DNA from: Anniella stebbinsi
Taxonomy: Eukaryota; Chordata; Lepidosauria; Squamata; Anniellidae
Assembly: GCA_029215795.1 (NCBI GenBank)
Contig: JARDYH010000003.1
Span: 100,782,609-100,846,608 of the forward strand
Length of the DNA stretch: 64,000 nt
Direction: 5' to 3'
This document shows, one piece after another, positions 11,135 to 21,516 of this stretch (position 1 is its first letter; each line of letters begins with the position of its first letter). The notes beneath the pieces are model-generated. The model did not search any database. It saw only the letters and a program-made list of their open reading frames with translations, and was not told the DNA's origin. The position numbers and the translations under genes were made by a program.

Positions 11135-12235
11135 TTGAATAGAGCCTTTAAGGTTTTCCTGAGCGGCCTGAATTAGATCATCACATCCACCTGAGTTTGT
11201 AGTAAGTCTGGTTAATGGGAAAGAAGGAGCTTTTCTTCCTTTTTAGATAGCAGCAGAGTTCTTACTGTAGTGTCTTTAAAGTGCAGATAAGGGACCACTC
11301 CTTTCTTGGCTAATAGGTCTTTCTTCCCCATTATTAGTGCTGGGATTTTTCGGGAGTTAAAGATGAAGAGGATTCTCACAGATTGTTCGTTACTGAAAAG
11401 CCTCTTAATTGATTTTAAGTCTATGTTACCAGAAGAAAAGCCCAGCAGCAGCCTCAGGTGTTGTTTAGCCCAGAAAACTGAGCTCCAATTAGGAAGTGGT
11501 CCTCTGTCGGGGAATAAGTGAACTGCAACTTCACATAGTCTCAACATCAAATTATTTGAATAAGCAAAAGTTCTTACTACTTTACCCTTTGGTGAATTGT
11601 CACTCTCTCCCTGCACTTCCCGGAGGTCAGAGTTGTAAGCCACAGGAATGCATGAGTGTCTGTTGATCAAATAGGTTGAACTGTTCGGCTGATTAGCAAG
11701 CACTGTTCTCCCAGCAGATCTGCTTTTCCAGCTGACATTTTTCTGTTCAGTCAACAAAGGAGATGGCACACTGCCAGCCTTACTCTCCTCCGCCTCACAT
11801 CCCTGGTCAATCATTTCTGTGCGCAGGGGGTCAAAATGGTTCTGGACTGGAATAGTGAATTTCTCAGGGGCAAGCTTGGCTTTCATTGGCAAGAAATATT
11901 GATCCAGTCTGCTTTGTTTAGTGCTTGGGAACACCACCTTATCATCCCTATCCAAACTCCTGGGTCTTTTAAGTCTTCCCATTTCTGCTGCTTTTTAGCA
12001 CAATTCCTCTTCTGAATTGTATCGGCTTCGAAGCATCAACTTCAAAGACCCTAAATCACACTACACAGCTGTGGGCTCCCAACCCAATAACTCACAGCAA
12101 TTAGTGTAGATAAACTTTTTGTGCAGATAAACCTTTTCAGTCCATAGAAAAAGAGGATAAGGCAAAAATACCCACTGCCTATTTATACCTATTTATGCCA
12201 GACGAATTACAGCATTTAAAATAGTTAAAAATGGT
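10958..12235 (-). mobile_element. LINE 5' portion: 5' UTR plus ORF1
   Basis: Read on the minus strand: an AT-rich leader with short TATA-like stretches (12235-11983), an ORF1 (11982-11212) and a frameshifted continuation. It abuts the DIRS fragment on its 5' side. It lies in the right order and orientation to be the ORF1 end of the I/Jockey-type LINE at 3841-6752, but the N-terminal part of that endonuclease is missing between them. Common origin is therefore inference. Confidence 0.45.
11212..11982 (-). CDS. Retrotransposon ORF1-like protein with PIP-box-like motif
   Basis: This 256-codon open frame is one of the longest in the window and has no stop. Residues 1-22 are basic. QSRLDQYF at 23-30 fits the PCNA-interacting-protein box (Q-x-x-hydrophobic-x-x-aromatic-aromatic). 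Residues 31-135 look low-complexity and polar. Residues 201-246 (VRILFIF..RKIPALIMGKK..L..KGV) form a beta-strand/basic pattern similar to the nucleic-acid-binding end of LINE ORF1 proteins. The start at 11982 follows an AT-rich leader. Family not identified; the role as an RNA-binding, PCNA-contacting ORF1 is inference. Confidence 0.5.
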   Translation of the reverse strand: MGRLKRPRSLDRDDKVVFPSTKQSRLDQYFLPMKAKLAPEKFTIPVQNHFDPLRTEMIDQGCEAEESKAGSVPSPLLTEQKNVSWKSRSAGRTVLANQPNSSTYLINRHSCIPVAYNSDLREVQGESDNSPKGKVVRTFAYSNNLMLRLCEVAVHLFPDRGPLPNWSSVFWAKQHLRLLLGFSSGNIDLKSIKRLFSNEQSVRILFIFNSRKIPALIMGKKDLLAKKGVVPYLHFKDTTVRTLLLSKKEEKLLLSH

Positions 12236-12269
12236 TAAAACAAATCAAACTAAAAACAAACTGTGGAGC

Positions 12270-13106
12270 TCAAACTCCGGAGCTCAAAGCAAAGCAACTT
12301 CCCCTGTCACCCACAACCTCCCCTACATAGCAATAAGTGGACTTTGGGGCTTCTTCTATCTGGTTGACAATGTGAGACCCAGGAGTCTCGGTATGGTGAG
12401 AGCCCTCACCTTGATGTGGATGGCGGTGTCCCATGCCAGTTCTACAAGAGTTGTAGCCCAGTCCCAAGGCAGGAAGGCCCTGCCCACGGTGGAGTTTATG
12501 AAAGCACATATTCTCACACAGACCCAACTTCTCCAGTAGGTCTAGCATTTCACAGATATCCGACTTTAGTTGTTGACTGGACTGGGCCACCAGGAGCCAG
12601 TTGACAATGTATGGGTAAATTTGGACTCTTTGGACCCTTAGGTGAGCACACACGGTGGCCATGACCTTCGTAAAGTCCCTCAGGACCACTGCAAGCCCAA
12701 ATGGTAGAACAATGAACTGGAAGTGATGATCCCCAATAGAAAAATAGAGGAATCTTTGACTTGAGCTGTGTATCGCAATGTGGAAATAAGCGGCTTTCAA
12801 AACTATGGCTGCAAACTAGTCCCTGGTTTGCAGCAAAGGCAGGATCAAGGCCAATGTAGTCGTCCAGAATTTCTTGGGTGTAATAAAGAGGTTTACACAC
12901 ACCCACAGGTCCAGGATCAGCTGAAGCCCTCCATCCCTCTTCAGGAGTATAAAGTACTGAGAGTAGAAGCCGCTGTGGAAATTGCGAGAATGCAGAAGCT
13001 GAATCGCTCCCTTCAACAACAAGCTCTGTATTTCGGCATCAAGTACTGGAGATGGGGCCATACTCCAGATTCCTGAAAAGGGAGGGATTGCATTGAAGTC
13101 GATCAT
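12270..13106 (-). pseudogene. DIRS reverse transcriptase, active site lost
   Basis: Two overlapping open stretches (12816-13106 and 12270-12800) in different frames. The first has the fingers LLLKGAIQLL and KRDGGLQLILDLW. The second has AYFHIAIH, then the GDHHFQF.VLPFGLA motif B area. Motif C reads YPYIVNWLLVA where active copies have Y-x-D-D, so both catalytic Asp residues are gone. After about residue 110 of the second stretch the frame drifts into non-RT sequence. Confidence 0.8.
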
Positions 13107-13374
13107 TTACCCATCCCTGACAATGTGGAGGACCCAAGAATCTGTGGTAATCGCCTCCAAGGCTGGAAAGAAGGCTGAAAGCTAAGAGTCAAAAATGTTT
13201 TTTTCCTAAGAAATTCCTATTGGCATAAGTCTGGAGTCAAAGACACTGTTTCTTGTCAGAGTCTGATCTCCTACGAGAGAAGAAGAGGCTTGGAAAGGGC
13301 AACGTTGCTGTGAGGATGGCTGTTGTCATAAGAGATCTGGCTGCTGCTTGATGGAAGGAGGGCTGTCGATACCA

Positions 13375-14130
13375 TCAATGTTGTCTGTATAGAGGTTGCG
13401 GTTGTGACAGACCCATCTTCTTGGCTGTCGTTTTAGCTTTCTGTATAGTGCCCATAGAGTCGTCAGTGTTGGAATTAAATAGCCCCTCCCCATTGGAGGG
13501 GAGGTCTTTGATCCTAGAGTGTGCCTCTTGCGATAGACCTGCAGACCTCAGCCAGGCATGACTACAGAGTGCTATTGCTCCCACCATGGCCTTGGCACCA
13601 CAATCAACCTGGTGATGCACCATTTTCAAAGCCTCAGACTGAAAAGCATGGGCAAGCTCTCTCAGCTCATCAGGAAGGTGGTTGCATAAGGATCCTATCT
13701 TCTCCCATAGAAAGAGCTGGTATCAGGCCATGATGGCCTGGTAATTTGCAACCCGTAATCCGAGAGCACAGATGAATAGATTGTCTATCTCTTTGACAGA
13801 GACACATGTTTGCTGGATTATTTTTTTCTTTTTCTTTTGAAGTTTCCCAGGCTTAGGAATTTGAGCCCTTTTAGATATTTTCTTGGCAGCTGCTAAGGAT
13901 AAAGAACAGCCTGGAGTGGGAGGCTCAGTACAGCCCCTGGTTAGAGCGATGGAGATCTCATAGAGATTCCCCCCCCCCCCCCGATCTCTTCTATTCCCCA
14001 TTCTGGTAGAGGTTTTTGGGGTGTCGGTGGCTTTTGGAACCTTCTCCCACAAGACTGCACAAAGATGATTGGCACACTTTTTCCTAGTCTGTTTTGTGAA
14101 GGATGGGCAGCTGAGGCTAAAAGCAACCAC
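13375..14130 (-). pseudogene. DIRS gag-like ORF fragments
   Basis: Pieces at 13723-14130 and 13375-13629, linked through a short broken stretch. The C-terminal piece has HHQVDCGAKAMVGAIALCSHAWLRSAGL and KDLPSNGEGLFN..TDDS, the DIRS block preceding RT. The N-terminal piece ends LGLRVANYQAIMA and continues past a stop into YQLFLWEK. A run of 13 C at about 13971-13983 lies inside it and is a likely frameshift spot. Confidence 0.65.
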
Positions 14131-14135
14131 AGGTT

Positions 14136-16060
14136 TTGTGGTGTATAGGAATGTGCCTACCCTCCAAAAATGTAACAGTGTGCAGCTGTATTAAAATAGC
14201 AGAGTAGGAACAAAGTACCATTTCTAGTGCATAGAAACACAAACATTTGAGGACTGTCACTGTTATATCATACTGCATTTTTCACACATGCCATATTGCA
14301 GAACTGTGCCTCCTAGCATCCAGAGATAGAAACACCTCTGTTAGTGTAGGTCACCTAGCAATAATGGCGTGCAACATTCCCTTTAGAGCAGAAGAGGCTC
14401 TACTGACACTAATGGGAAATGTGGTATTTGGAGAGATGATAAAATGGCAACAGCTGCAGGAAGAAAAATGAGGGAATGGCTGGAGCCATTGTAACAGCTG
14501 GAGCTAAAGCAGAGGGAGGTTTCTCAAAAGATCCCATGAAGTTCAAGCCCCTTTGGCACGTCCCGTCCCCACCCCCACCTCAAGTGCCTATAACTGGGAC
14601 ATGCCCAATGATAGAGGGGCTGCTAAGTTTTACCCAGGGGTCCTATAATCAAACACATCCTAGCATAATTCATTACACATCCTCTAGGATTTTTGAGCAA
14701 GTGGTTACTAGGGTGTATAAAAGACACAATTGAGATTTTGGCAGATAATTTATTTCAGTCAAAACTGCCTTGCGACCACTTATGCCTGGAACTCTTGGTG
14801 CTTCTTTGTACAGTCACAAATCTAGGATCTGTGCATGCAGAAAACTTCAGAAAACTTCTTCAGAGAGCCTGCAGTCCCTGTCCCTGAGCTGGGAAATCCC
14901 ATGCCCTTACATGGCTCAGAGTCAGGGCAAAAGATCTTCTTTTTGACTACCACCTGAAATAATTTTTCTCCAGGGCTTCAGAAAAATTCTCCTCATAACT
15001 GCTCCTTGAAAAATGTCACCTTAGAATTCAGGGTGGGGGGGTGTCATTTATTTATTTATTTATTTATTTTTACCTTCCTTGTCAAAAACAAAGGAAGAAA
15101 AGGAAAGGAAAAGATAAAGGTCAGAGAACAAGATTTCTCCCTCATACAGTTTCCCTTCTACCCCTCCCCCCAAAACTAATGCTTTTCCTTCCTTCGGTTC
15201 TTAAGAAAATATTCGGAAATATGTAACCCCCAAATATTATAAGTATTTCTTATTATTCAACTTTCATTGATTTGCAGTATAAAAACCAAACCAGAATAAA
15301 ATAAAGAAACAAAACTCAGTGATAGTTCACAATAAACATTAACAAAAATTCAACATTCATATCTCAGACATACACATAAGTATAAGCAGGCCATATATCT
15401 GAATAGGTGTCTAAATGAGATTGATGACTATACAATATCAGTGGCAAAAAATACAATGATTCTGGGAAAGCTAGGAAATCATTTTTCCAAGTATAACACC
15501 AGCCCCTTTTCAAGCCACAATGTGCCTGGGGCAAAGGAAACAGCACATGAGTGGCAAGTGACAGAGGGCAGGAACACATTGGGATGTACACATGACTGTT
15601 GATGCACAGGGCTCAGTCAACAGCTTGAGTGCTCAGACCTGTGAGATATTATGCATGCAGAAGTCATAAGTGCCACCCCCACGCACAATGGGTTAGGTCA
15701 GAAGAATGCCATTATCACAATAGATTCCCCCTCCATGGCATAGTTCATGCTGGTGGTAAGGGCCTGTACCTTAGATGGAGGTCTGGAGGTGCAAGCTCTA
15801 AGCTGGGGACACTAGTTTGGGAGGAGCTCATGCCTGGGTCTGCTGTGTTGGGGCTTCTGCTAGGGATGGGTGTCTGGGAACATGGTTTGGGGCTCCAGGC
15901 TGGGGAAACAGCTGGAGGGGTGGTTTGAGGGGATTCATACCTCAGTCTCTGCAGTGTATGCTTGGGCAATCTAACTGGTGGGGCGGAAAGGGGGGTTGTT
16001 GGAGTCAGAGCCAAGGGGTCACCAGAGGTGGACCCAAGGACACCTATCTCACTATATACA
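14136..16060. other. Unassigned; one TTTA microsatellite
   Basis: No coding signal stands out. 15045-15072 is a TTTA-type simple repeat next to an A-rich purine stretch (15085-15130). 15240-15370 is AT-rich with AATAAA-like motifs. The open frames here have no recognisable domain and overlap each other on both strands. Confidence 0.35.
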
Positions 16061-18160
16061 AGCTTTTGCTACACAGTTTGACCACCAATCCCCCTCCCAA
16101 ACATTTTTCCAGAATAACAACACAGACAAAGCTGCTAGATTCGGATGACACAATAAGCAACTGGGGGGGGGGGGAACAATTGTCAGTTGTATTGACTATT
16201 GTGTCGTCCGAATGCTGCCATAGTAAACTCAGTGCTGATCCTAATCCACACCACAGTCGATTATTTATTATCATGTTGTGTGGGGAGTACCCCCTAGATG
16301 AACAACTGTAAAGTTGATTATTACCCCACCATTGACTATTGTATTGTCCGAATTCAGCCACTAAGTTGTGGCAGAGCTCACTTATTAAAAGCAATGCCGG
16401 CGAGGATGGGGGTGGGGTGGGGGAGAAACCTATTTCACACACAGGCAAACTAAGTCAGCAGAGAATTAAAGTCAATGACAGAGAGAGAGAGAGATTGAGT
16501 TACATAATCACAGTATACTAAGTTCACAGAACCAACAGAGAGCAGGCTTTGTTTGTTTGTTTGTTTGTTTGTTTGTTTAAATACCTTAAAAACATCACAA
16601 CACAGAGAAAGACATTTGTAGACAAGCCCACTTCTCTTAAGATTTAAATGAAAGTGAGATGGGAGACCAGGAAACCCATTTCACACACAGTCAAGCTCAG
16701 GTAAAGGCAATTAAGAGTCAATCATTGTTGGATTACATAATCCCAGGATGTTTGTTTGTTTTTTTAAAATGTGGTCAAGCAAACATTAAACAGGAGGAAT
16801 TTAGCCAGGAATATGGATTAATGTGCACCACCAAAAGGAAAGAAAATATTTTTTAAAACCACATGTTCACAACGTGACTCAAATGCATTATATAGCAAAA
16901 CAAAATGGATTCCAAGTCCAAATTTTCAAACAATTCAACTCACCAACCCTACCCTCTCTCGCAAATTTATCCAGAGTAACAGCACTGATAAAGCAATTTC
17001 TAGCGGAACTGGCTTCTCCAGCATGGAAAATGAAGGAATGAGATGGTCCGTGGGGGCCCGAAGAGAGCTCATGGCTCCTCATCTTCCCGCAAGCTTGCCC
17101 CTGCGGCCTGTCAACCTTCACCTTCTCTTTGCAAGGATGGAGAGCATGAAGGCTTGGCCTTTTTCATAAGGGCTGATTGTACGTGAATAGCATCCACCAC
17201 TACCAAGGAACTGCATTTCCCTCTGCTGGTGCCCAGCAGAGAGAGACATAGTTGTTCTGTGGCAGCAGCAGCAAGATGGGAACTGAGAAGGGAGCACTAT
17301 GGCACTCCCCTCGCGGCTCCCATCCCACCGCCGCCACTGAGCAACCATGCATCTCTCTGCCAGGCACTGGCATAGAGAGGCACATTTGCTTGATGGAGTC
17401 AGCTATGGCAGCGGCAGGATAGGAACCGAGAGGGGAGTGCCATTGCAGGGGAGGCACAGCTGCTCAGCAGATAAAGCCCCTAGTTAGGAATGTTGCAAGC
17501 ATCCAGTTCAGTCCAGGAATCTGGCAGGCAAGCCCCTGTCCAGATCCCCAGTCCCAGCTCACTGAGCCACGGGGCACTCATGCACGCACCAGTGGATGCC
17601 ACATGGTCCACAAGTGTCCTACAGCCACCCGCTTCTCTACGATGTCTGGAAATACTGGATTCTGGAAAGTATGCAGACCTGATCTTGCACATGTTGGCTA
17701 GTATAAATAGCCATTTTCACAAGATTATAGACATAAAGAGGGCTTGCGTGGCCAGCTTGCAGCAAGGTCACAAGTGCCTGCTGCTATTGGACCCTGGTAA
17801 CTCCATCCATCCTCAAGGGTTGACAAGAGGCTTGCCCTTTTTCACAACGGGAAATTTTACGTGAATAGCATCCATAAAGAGGCCATTTTCACCAAATTAC
17901 GTTTGGATCATTTATACCTGTTGTTTGACATAAATGGACCTCTTTACAGCTGCCATTTATGTAAAATCGGCCTTTACCAAAAAAAATAAAAATAAATAGA
18001 AGGCAAATCCACCATTTGGTGCACAATCGCCGATTGGCAGAGTCTGGCAAGAACTGCAGTCCGTGGACTCCCTTTCAGGGGGCCAAGCTGGCGGTAAACC
18101 ACTGAGCCCGAGCTCCCTCTAGACTCTACCGCCATCCCTATTTCTCACAAAACTACACAT
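16060..18160. repeat. Cluster of degenerate direct repeats, unclassified
   Basis: Several segments recur in diverged form. ATTTCACACACAG.CAA...TTACATAATC occurs at about 16430-16515 and 16672-16748. AACA.CTGATAAAGC-type sequence occurs at about 16110-16135 and 16978-17003. GGCAGC.GCA..ATGGGAAC-type blocks occur at about 17260-17305 and 17408-17445. TTACGTGAATAGCATCCA occurs at about 17180 and 17857. A GTTT microsatellite (16548-16577) and a G run (16163-16174) sit within. It may be one internally duplicated DNA transposon, but no terminal repeats were found. Confidence 0.4.
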
Positions 18161-18162
18161 GA

Positions 18163-19870
18163 TTAGAACCATTGAATAGTAGAGTTGCAAGGGGCCTATA
18201 AGGCCATCAAGTCCAACCCCCTGCTCAATGCAGGAATCTTCCTTAAAGCATCCCTGACAGATGGTTGTCCAGCTGCCTCTTGAATGCCTCTAGTGTGGGA
18301 GAGACAAGGACCTTCCTACGTAATTGGTTCCATTATAATGTCTCCCCTCAGTCTTCCTTCTCGAGGCCAAACATACCTAGTTTTTTCAATCTCTCCTCAT
18401 GGGGCTTTCTTTCCAGACCCCTGATCATCCTTGTTGCCCTCCTCTGAACCCCATCCAGCTTGTCTGCATCGCTCTTGAAGTATGGTGCCCAGAACTGGAT
18501 GCAATACTCAAGATGAGGCCTAACCAGTACCGAATAGAGTGGAACCACTACCTCGCATGATTTGGAAGCTATATTTGTATTAATGCAGACCAAAATAGAA
18601 TTTGCTTTTTTTTTGCAGCCATATCACACTGTTGGCTCATATTCAGCTTGTGATTTACAACAATTCCAAGATCCTTCTCATTTGTAGTATTGCTGAGCCA
18701 ATTATCCCCCATCTTGTAACTGTGCATTTGGTTTTTTTCCCCTAGGTGTAGAACTTGGCATTTATCCCTATTAAATTTCATTCTGTTGTTTTCAGCCCAG
18801 CACTCCAGTCTATCAAGATTTATTTATTTATTTTATTTATTTATTTATTTATTTTATTTATTTATTTTTATTTATTTATTTGTAGCCCGCCTCTCCCTTC
18901 GGATCGAGGCGGGGAACAGCAACAATATAAAACATAAAAATCACAACAGTTAAAATTTTAAAAACAAGAGAAAAATACAACATTAAAACATCTTAAAATT
19001 CATCTGGATAGGCCTGTCGGAAGAGAAAGATCACTTTGAAGTTTGTTTCTATCTTCCAGGGCATTAGCCAGCTATCCTGCCCAGTTTCATGTCATCTGCA
19101 AATTTGATAAGCATTCTCTACAACTCATCCAAGTCATTAATAAAAACGTTGAAGAGCACTGGGATCAGGACTGAGCCCTGCGGTACCATGCTCGTTACCT
19201 TCACACATTTTGATAAGGTATAGCATTCTTTGAGTCCAATTCTATAGCCAACTGTGGATCCACCTAATAGTTCTTCCATCTAGACCACTTTTAGCTAGTT
19301 TGCTGATCAGAATGTAATGGGGTACTTTGTCAAAAGCTTTGCTGAAGTCAAGATATATTATGTCCACAACATTCCAACAGCATTATGTCCACAAGGGAGA
19401 TTACCCGATCTAAGAATGAGATTATATTGTTCTGGCAGGATTTCTTTTTGACAAATCCATGCTGGCTTCTAGTAATCACTGTGTTGTTCTCAAGGTGCTT
19501 ACAGATTGACTTCTTTATAATCTGCTCCAAAATTTTCCCAGGGATTGATGTCAGACAAACTGGTCTGTAGTTCTCAGCCAGGTTCCTCCTTTTTGCCCTT
19601 TTTGAAGATAGGGACAACGTTAGCCCTCCTCCAGTCATCCGGCACTTCACCCATCTTCCATGATTTTGCAAAGATAATAGACAGTGGTTCTGAGAGTTCT
19701 TCTGCCAGCTCCTTTATTACTCTAAGATGCAGTTTACCGGGCCCTGGAGATTTGAACTCGTTCATAGAAATTAGGTGTTCCTTGACCATTTGTTTATCAA
19801 TCTCAAACTGCAATCCTGCCCTGACAGCTTGTACTTCACTTTTTCCGGGGATGAGGGGAGGAGGGTCATA
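18163..19870 (-). mobile_element. CR1 LINE, 5'-truncated, carrying an L2-tail insertion
   Basis: The 3' end at 18163 reads GAATAGTAGAGTTG.AAGGGG, the CR1 terminus. Then follow the RT C-terminus (18348-18780), an inserted L2 tail (18820-19031), and RT again (19040-19700) including KKSCQNN.ISF and SRSQHGFVKKK-like motifs. Stops and a duplicated CATTATGTCCACAA stretch near 19380 break the frame. The copy is truncated upstream of RT at about 19870. Confidence 0.85.
18820..19031 (-). mobile_element. 5'-truncated L2-type LINE tail inserted in CR1
   Basis: A TTTA-rich repeat is followed by GCCCGCCTCTCCCTTCGG and an A-rich segment, i.e. the minus-strand view of the CCGCCTC-type L2 tail. The flanking pentamer AAGAT occurs at 18815-18819 and 19027-19031. 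CR1 sequence reads through cleanly when one copy and the insert are ignored. This gives the order of events: CR1 first, L2 tail later. Confidence 0.75.
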
Positions 19871-21293
19871 GACCCGCTTTTGAGAGCAGACTGAGCCAAA
19901 GTAGGAGACTGAGCCAAAGTCGCTTGAAGTCAGCGAGGCGTATCTCTGCGTACATATATAGGATTGCTGTATATATACCATCATTTAAAAGCACTTCTCA
20001 TACACAAGCAAATCATTGCAATGTGTCCTCAGTCAACCACCCTTCTGCAGGGGCAAGACACAGCCCCTCTAATTCCCTGTCCCTGCCATGAACCCTATGC
20101 CACAGGCTCCAGAGGGCTCTTCCCCCATCTGGCCGCATGCCACAGCTCAGCGCAAACATTCTGAAGGCTCCATATGACTTCACTTAATACAAACAAATGG
20201 AATTTTTGGGGGGAAGGTCATATCTCCCCCAATCCGTGACTGATCTTGCTGGATTTTGAAATCACTGCTAGTTAGCCCATTCTCTTCCAGCCTGGCAAAT
20301 TTGATGGCTTTCCATCCATATTTTGCAAGACTGGCGGTTGGTCATGCCTTTTCACTCTGCTTTGTCAGGTGAGGGAGAGGTGCCTGCAACCTCATCCAAG
20401 ACAGGCTGTCTACTCAGTGGAACAACACAATTTCTGATGTTTCATAAATTTTCTATGAATGTAATGCCCCCCCACCAAAGAATCATGGTGATTTTTAAAA
20501 ATGTTCAAATATGTGTCCCTCACACAGTATAACCCTGAATACAAAATGCTGGAGATGGTCAGTAATTTTTTTGCTTAAAACCAAAGCCAGCACAAAACTA
20601 TTGGGAACAAACAGGTAAAGCTCCCCAATGCACCTAGCATTGGTCTGATGCAGCAAAGCTATTCTTATCTAACACAAGAGGTTATACTTTGAGCTGAGGT
20701 GGGCTATGAGGAAGCAAATAGTCTTTAGGTGTCCACTGCACTGCCTGAGCAAGAGTACACGTATCCTGTCTCTATTTGGGATCCAGTGCTCGAACTATTG
20801 GGGGGAAAGTTTAGGGAATCATAATGAAATCCACCAGCCCCAGACACCCCACAAATTCTAGTGAAATCTCTCTCTCTGTCTCTCTCTCTGTCTCTCTCTC
20901 TCACACACATACCCCTCTTCTAAAATTGTAGCTACTTGGTCTAATGCAAAAAGTAAGAGGCCTGCCCCCCTCACCCTCCTGGAATTTGAATACTGTCTTA
21001 ATGTCTTCTTTGTTGAATCCCCATTGCTTATCTCTCTGTGTCTCATTCTACAGCTAAATGTACAGTACTCTGTGATAAAGTTTTATGTGGAGAACATTGA
21101 ACAAAAGAGCATTTTGCCATTTGAATTGGTGGCCTGTTTGGGGTCTCCAGATGAGGAAATTATCATGCTGAGAAGCTTTTATAATCTGTGGGAGTCAGAA
21201 TTTTTTTCTTTCCCCACACCATCCTTCTGTTTAAGGCAGGCATGTAAACTATGACCAAATCATAGAGCTTGACAAAAGGGAAGTTACGTCTGT
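19871..21293. other. Unassigned; CT-rich microsatellite
   Basis: No element was recognised. 20868-20906 is a TCTC/TCTG simple repeat running into CACACA. 19880-19920 contains a short direct repeat (GACTGAGCCAAAGT twice). The remainder has only short open frames without motifs. Confidence 0.35.
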
Positions 21294-21516
21294 TCATAGA
21301 ATCATAGAATAGTAGAGTTGGAAGGGGCCTGTAAGGCCATCAAGTCCAACCCCCTGCTCACTGCAGGAATCTACCTTAAAGCATCCCTGACAGATGGTTA
21401 TCCAGCTGCCTCTTGAATGCCTCTAGTGTGGGAGAGCCCACCACCTCCCTAGGTCATGAGTTCCATTGAGCTCTAACAGTCAGGAAGTTTTTCCTGATGT
21501 CCAGCCAGAGCTGGAT
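21294..21516 (-). mobile_element. CR1 3'-end fragment
   Basis: It starts TCATAGAATCATAGAATAGT on the plus strand and extends about 220 bp through the CCAACCCCCTGCTCA and TCCCTGACAGATGGT blocks to the AGGAAGTTTTTCCTGATG region. There is a small deletion near 21470. It is only a 5'-truncated tail. Confidence 0.85.

Larger units (their letters stand above)
12240..14135 (-). mobile_element. DIRS-type retrotransposon fragment (gag-like and RT)
   Basis: Minus-strand order is gag-like region (14130-13375), spacer, then RT (13106-12270). RT wording such as GFYSQYFILLKRDGGL..ILDL and DHHFQFIVLPFGLA is typical of DIRS elements. RNase H and tyrosine recombinase are absent here; a different DIRS fragment at 59477-60342 has the RNase H end. 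The 3' side is cut by the LINE 5' end at about 12235. Confidence 0.8.

Noticed and set aside
13971..13983. Long C run as a biological feature
   Set aside because: Homopolymer runs of C or G also occur near 16163, 22335, 25498, 48245 and 55449. They are noted as likely indel-prone sites but nothing more can be supported.
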